Positions 60,485 to 64,000 of a stretch of DNA of 64,000 nucleotides are shown in pieces. The DNA comes from Streptomyces abyssalis (lineage in GTDB: Bacteria > Actinomycetota > Actinomycetes > Streptomycetales > Streptomycetaceae). The translations under genes were made by a program, and so were the position numbers. The notes beneath the pieces are model-generated. The model ran no database searches, was not told where the DNA came from, and saw nothing but the letters and a program-made list of their open reading frames with translations. The stretch is taken from NCBI RefSeq assembly GCF_001751365.1, contig NZ_LJGT01000037.1, positions 186,001 through 250,000 of the forward strand, in the 5' to 3' direction. The number at the start of each line of letters is the position of its first letter. Position 1 is the first letter of the stretch.

Positions 60485-62337
60485 GGGGTACGGACGCTGT
60501 CGAGCGGAAGGTTCAGCACCGAACGGTTCCCGGTCCGTACCTGCACCTCGTCGAGCGCACCGGTGAAGTGCGCCCGGCTGTCCACCTTCTGACCGAGATG
60601 CACGCCGAACGGGGAGCCGACGCTCACCGAGCCCGGCACATCGGGCGCGGACACGCTCTCCCCGTCGACAGTCAGCCGCAACTGACCGCCCCCGCGGCGC
60701 AGTTCCGCACGATGCCAGCGCCCGTCGTTGTACGCGCCGGCCGTGGCCACCTCGGCGGTGGCGGCCGGTGCCGGGAGCTGCCGCGCGGTGACCGCTGCCG
60801 TGATCCGGCCGGCCGCCGGGTCGGCCACCAGACGCACCTGCGGCTGCGCCGTGCCGACTCCGCCCATCCACAGCAGGGGCTGCTCGCCTGAATCCGCATC
60901 CGCCGTGTAGCGGAACCACAGGCGGGCCGAGAAGTCCCGTTCGCCCAGCGGCAGCCGGCGGTGGAAGGGCAGCCGCACCGCGTCGTCGCGGCCGTCGAAC
61001 TCCAGCGCGCGGCCGTGACGCCCGCTCACCTGCACGGGCCCGCCGAGCACGGAAGCGTCCCCGGCGCCCGGTGCTCCGTCCGGGGTGACCGGGTCCGGGC
61101 CCCTGCGGGGGCCGAGCCAGCCCTCGGTGAAGCGCGCGAACCGGATCTCGTCGCGGGCGTCGGCCGCACCGCCTTCGTACAGCAGCCCGACCTCGTCGGC
61201 GGAGGCCTGCACCAGGTCCGAGTATCCGGACCAGTCCGCCGTCACGGTCCGGCCGCGGTCCACGCTCTCCCAGGTCGCGCCCTCGTCGTAGGAGGAGCGG
61301 ACGGACATGGTGCGGCGCCGGTCCGGGTCGGCGGGTGCGGACAGCAGGAGCCGGCCGCTGCCGCCCAGGCGCAGCACGGAGCCCTGCACCTGAGGCGTAT
61401 AGAGACCGGGCAGCGCACGGAAGGGTGCCTCGAAGGACGCGCCGCCGTCCGAGCTGACCGCCGTCGTCCGGTGCCCGAGATCGGTGCCCTCGGTCTCGCG
61501 GGCGCTCGCGAGGACAGCTCCGTCGCGGCGCTCGTGGAGGGTCAGTTCCTGCGGCTTCTGCCGGAACGTCCCGCCGGCCGCGTACGGGTGGCTGTCGGTG
61601 GCGCCCCGGCGCCAGTTGTCGCCGCCGTCGTCGCTGTAGACCAGTGCCGCATGGTTCCCGGTGTTCCTCCCGTCCTGCCACGTCTCGGCGTTGACACCGA
61701 GCACGAGCCGTCCCGCGTGCCTGCCGTGGCGCAGCTGGAGACCGTGCCCCGGGCCGGTCGCGTACCAGGAGTTCCAGTCGTCCGGGCGGAGCTGTGCGGT
61801 CAGGTCCCGGGGCGGTGACCAGCTGTTCCCGTCGTCGTCGCTGTACTGGAGGTGCGGGGTGCGGTCACAGGGCGACTCGCAGCTCTTGCCGTCGGTACGC
61901 CCCGCGTTGAAGGTCTGAGCGAGCAGGATCCGCCCGGTGCGGTGGTCCACGACAGGCACGGGATTGCCGTGGGTGTCGCCGTCGCCGCGGCTGACCACGC
62001 GCAGCGGACCCCATGTACGCCCGCCGTCGACCGAGCGCTTGACGACGACGTCTATGTCTCCGGCGTCGCCGCAGTCGCGTACCCGCCCCTCCGCGAAGGC
62101 GAGAAGCGTGCCTTTCGCCGTCCGCACGACCGCCGGGATGCGGAAGCAGCTGTAGCCCGTCTCGTGTGCGGCCTTGAAGAGCACCTGCTGGGTGAAGCCG
62201 GTGTCCCCCGCGGCCCGGTCCCGACCCGGCTGCGCGCCCGCCCGTTCCGGCACCGCGAGCAGCGACGCGCACAGGGCGAGGAGGAGTCCGGCCCGGAGGG
62301 CGGCTCGGTCACGTAAGGCTGAGCGGGTCGACCTCAT
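60472..62337 (-). CDS. Secreted exo-alpha-sialidase (GH33-type) with LamG-like C-terminal domain
   Basis: A 621-residue secreted glycosidase. Residues 1-35 are a signal peptide (AGLLLALCASLLAVPERAGA). The six-bladed propeller has the arginine motif CFRIPAVV and five Asp boxes (SVDGGRTW, SDDDGNSW, SDDGGDNW, SSDGGASF, SYDEGATW). From about residue 440 a concanavalin/LamG-type domain follows (LEFDGRDDAVRLPFHRRLPLGERDFSARLWFRY). AAAGGGG precedes the ATG. Codon 8 is TTA, the rare leucine codon read by bldA tRNA in Streptomyces, so expression may be tied to development. It releases terminal sialic acids from glycans. Confidence 0.9.
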   Translation of the reverse strand: MRSTRSALRDRAALRAGLLLALCASLLAVPERAGAQPGRDRAAGDTGFTQQVLFKAAHETGYSCFRIPAVVRTAKGTLLAFAEGRVRDCGDAGDIDVVVKRSVDGGRTWGPLRVVSRGDGDTHGNPVPVVDHRTGRILLAQTFNAGRTDGKSCESPCDRTPHLQYSDDDGNSWSPPRDLTAQLRPDDWNSWYATGPGHGLQLRHGRHAGRLVLGVNAETWQDGRNTGNHAALVYSDDGGDNWRRGATDSHPYAAGGTFRQKPQELTLHERRDGAVLASARETEGTDLGHRTTAVSSDGGASFEAPFRALPGLYTPQVQGSVLRLGGSGRLLLSAPADPDRRRTMSVRSSYDEGATWESVDRGRTVTADWSGYSDLVQASADEVGLLYEGGAADARDEIRFARFTEGWLGPRRGPDPVTPDGAPGAGDASVLGGPVQVSGRHGRALEFDGRDDAVRLPFHRRLPLGERDFSARLWFRYTADADSGEQPLLWMGGVGTAQPQVRLVADPAAGRITAAVTARQLPAPAATAEVATAGAYNDGRWHRAELRRGGGQLRLTVDGESVSAPDVPGSVSVGSPFGVHLGQKVDSRAHFTGALDEVQVRTGNRSVLNLPLDSVRTPQGR

Positions 62338-62627
62338 GAGCGCCCCTTTCCGCGGCCTGTCCGGGGTGCGCCGCGGACAGCCGGCCATGGGAAGTCAGAT
62401 GTCGGATGTCGGACGTCCCACTAGGCATGCCCGGTCGGGGCGGAAAATACCTCTCGCTCAGGAACCCGAAATCCGGGACCGATCCAGGACCGGAGACCGA
62501 GAATCAGGAATCCGCCGCCGCGACGGAGTACTCGGAGACTTGTAGGCCACGGGGAAGGAAGGGCCCGGCCGGCGCAGGGGGCGCCTCCCGCCGACCGAGC
62601 CCCTATCCCGTGCAGCAGGCGAGACCG
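62338..62627. other. Intergenic region upstream of the sialidase gene
   Basis: 290 bases between the fdhD end and the sialidase start. On the minus strand it contains CCGACATCCGACATCTGAC (about 62397-62417), a tandem 8-base repeat that could be an operator. A weak TTTTCC-N18-TAGTGG promoter-like pair lies just upstream. No gene is seen. Confidence 0.4.
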
Positions 62628-63500
62628 TCAGGCCCGGCCGGCCGTTGTGCGCAGGGCGAGCCGGTGCTCACCTGCGTACACGTTCATGGAGGAGCCGCGG
62701 AGGAAGCCGACGAGGGTCAGCCCCGTCTCCGCGGCCAGGTCCACCGCCAGTGACGACGGCGCGGAGACGGCCGCGAGCACCGGGATGCCCGCCATCACCG
62801 CCTTCTGCGCCAGTTCGAACGACGCGCGTCCGGAGACCATCAGCACCGAGTCCCGCAGCGGCAGGCCGCCTTGCTGCAGCGCCCGTCCGACGAGCTTGTC
62901 GACGGCGTTGTGGCGGCCCACGTCCTCCCGTACGTCCAGCAGCTCGCCCTCGGCGGTGAAGAGGGCGGCGGCGTGGAGTCCGCCGGTGCGTTCGAAGACG
63001 CGCTGAGACGCGCGCAGCGTGTCGGGGAGGGAGGAGAGCACGGAGGGTTCGAGGCGCACCCGGGGCCCGGCGGGATCGTCCGGCTCCTCGGGGTTCTCGA
63101 TGCTCCAGCGGGCGGTCGTACGCACCGCGTCGAGGCTCGCCTTGCCGCACAGGCCGCACGAGGAGGTGGTGTAGACGTTCCGCTCCAGGGCGATGTCCGG
63201 GACGGGGACGCCGGGCGCGAGGCGGACGTCGACGATGTTGTAGGTGTTGGAACCACCGTCCGTGGCGCCCGCGCAGTAGACGATGTTCGCCAGCTCCTCG
63301 GCCGCGCCGAGCACGCCCTCGCTGACGAGGAAGCCCGCGGCCAGCGCGAAGTCGTCACCGGGGGTGCGCATGGTGATGGCGAGCGGCTTGCCGTTCAGCC
63401 GGATCTCCAGCGGCTCCTCGGCGACGAGGGTGTCCGGGCGGGTGCTGACCGCACCGTCCCGGATGCGCAGCACGCGCCGTCGCTCAGTGACCCGTCCCAT
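62628..63500 (-). CDS. fdhD: Formate dehydrogenase accessory sulfurtransferase FdhD
   Basis: A 290-residue FdhD protein, which passes sulfur from the IscS-type desulfurase to the Mo-bisPGD cofactor of formate dehydrogenase. The redox/sulfur-carrier motif is SSCGLCGKASLD, with the family motifs EEPLEIRLNGKPLAITMRTPGDD, VREDVGRHNAVDKLVG and LMVSGRASFELAQKA. The ATG at 63500 has only a weak ribosome binding site. It lies 87 bases downstream of the formate dehydrogenase gene fragment at the window edge, matching its role. Confidence 0.95.
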   Translation of the reverse strand: MGRVTERRRVLRIRDGAVSTRPDTLVAEEPLEIRLNGKPLAITMRTPGDDFALAAGFLVSEGVLGAAEELANIVYCAGATDGGSNTYNIVDVRLAPGVPVPDIALERNVYTTSSCGLCGKASLDAVRTTARWSIENPEEPDDPAGPRVRLEPSVLSSLPDTLRASQRVFERTGGLHAAALFTAEGELLDVREDVGRHNAVDKLVGRALQQGGLPLRDSVLMVSGRASFELAQKAVMAGIPVLAAVSAPSSLAVDLAAETGLTLVGFLRGSSMNVYAGEHRLALRTTAGRA

Positions 63501-63587
63501 TCGGTCCGTCCTGTCGGTGAGTGGTGTGGGCGGCGGCGCCGGCCGGGCCCGGGGTGCCCGGCGCCGGCCGGAGTCCGCCGCCGTCGG

Positions 63588-64000
63588 TCATGCGCCGGCC
63601 GTGTTCCCGCCACCGACGTGCTGATAGCCGAAACGGCCCTTGATGCACAGATTGCCGTGCGTCACCGGATTGTCGAGCGGTGAGCTGACCTTGACGATCT
63701 CATTGTCCTGCACATGGAGCGTGAGGTTGCAGCCCACACCGCAGTACGCGCACACCGTCGTCGTCTCGGTCTGCCGGTCCTCGTCCCAGGTGCCGGCCTC
63801 CCGCATGTCGAACTCCGACTTGAAGGAGAGCGCGCCGGTGGGGCACACCTCGATGCAGTTGCCGCAGTAGACACAGGCCGAGTCCGTCAGCGGGGCGTCG
63901 TGCTCGGTGGAGATACGGGCGTCGAAGCCCCTGCCCGCCACGGAGATGGCGAAGGAGTTCTGCCACTGCTCACCGCAGGCGTCGACGCACTTGTAGCAGA
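63588..64000 (-). CDS. Formate dehydrogenase iron-sulfur subunit/N-terminal module (5' part missing)
   Basis: The last 137 codons of a protein that enters from beyond the window end. Visible cluster motifs in order are CYKCVDACGEQW, CVYCGNCIEVCPTGALSF (ferredoxin-type 4Fe-4S), and CAYCGVGCNLTLHV followed by NLCIKGRFGYQHV (the N-terminal 4Fe-4S domain of molybdopterin oxidoreductases). The chain then stops 8 residues later, so the catalytic Mo domain is not in the same polypeptide. It is probably a separate iron-sulfur subunit, with the catalytic subunit upstream or elsewhere; a truncated alpha subunit is the alternative. Confidence 0.82.
   Translation of the reverse strand, partial: CYKCVDACGEQWQNSFAISVAGRGFDARISTEHDAPLTDSACVYCGNCIEVCPTGALSFKSEFDMREAGTWDEDRQTETTTVCAYCGVGCNLTLHVQDNEIVKVSSPLDNPVTHGNLCIKGRFGYQHVGGGNTAGA

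Noticed and set aside
1..64000. CRISPR arrays, insertion sequences, tRNA/rRNA genes
   Set aside because: The repeats found are short tandem or low-complexity types; no transposase, spacer-repeat pattern, or cloverleaf sequence was noticed on either strand.

Overview
The window is very GC-rich, densely packed, and full of ATGA/GTGA stop-start overlaps and GTG/TTG starts. Gene content is that of a Streptomyces-type actinomycete: DUF6158, Rv2578c-type radical SAM, SigB-group and SigK sigma factors, sugar ABC operons lacking an ATPase, and a rare TTA leucine codon in a secreted enzyme. I see no mobile elements, tRNA or rRNA genes, CRISPR arrays, or PKS/NRPS clusters. It looks like ordinary chromosome arranged as several compact functional blocks.

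Layout. 1-3913: edge of a radical SAM gene, an SRPBCC protein, and an MFS exporter fused to three carboxypeptidase-regulatory-like repeats. 4138-9921: a coupled peptide-catabolism operon (M55 D-aminopeptidase, M20 hydrolase, S9 peptidase, LD-carboxypeptidase, DinB protein). 10103-18670: an antibiotic-kinase-like protein, a DUF5107 protein, then a DeoR-regulated polyol ABC transporter with a zinc dehydrogenase. 19015-22195: VOC protein, methyltransferase, and a PAP2-lipid kinase fusion. 22420-28374: a probable general-stress block (DUF2795, Vms1/baeRF-type protein, DUF6158, TPP-dependent oxidase, SigB-group sigma factor, GAF protein) with SigB-type promoter motifs. 28565-37774: a degenerate aminotransferase-fold protein, two metallo-beta-lactamase-fold hydrolases, a DedA protein, a holin-like/phosphatase fusion, a fatty acid desaturase, a YrhK protein and a PHP phosphoesterase. 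37986-43357: a LacI-regulated beta-mannoside-type operon (LacI, binding protein, two permeases, GH130 phosphorylase). 43588-46074: pterin dehydratase, RibD-like reductase, and a secreted S1 protease.

46396-56214 is the most interesting block. A fasciclin lipoprotein and a molybdopterin oxidoreductase face an operon of FAD oxidoreductase, DUF1365, two cyclopropane-fatty-acid-synthase-type methyltransferases and DUF1295. A convergent sigK-rskA pair closes the block. Its core matches the Mycobacterium tuberculosis sigK locus (Rv0444c-Rv0449c). Three putative promoters (before sigK, before the FAD operon, before the molybdopterin gene) share a CCAA[T/G]C-N16-nCGAAn pattern. I infer one membrane-lipid/redox regulon controlled by SigK/RskA, extended by a second methyltransferase and linked to a fasciclin protein, as SigK is linked to MPT70/MPT83 in mycobacteria.

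56363-64000: aldo/keto reductase, long-chain acyl-CoA ligase, a bile-acid-symporter-family transporter, a secreted sialidase with an early TTA codon, fdhD, and the iron-sulfur part of a formate dehydrogenase running off the end of the window.
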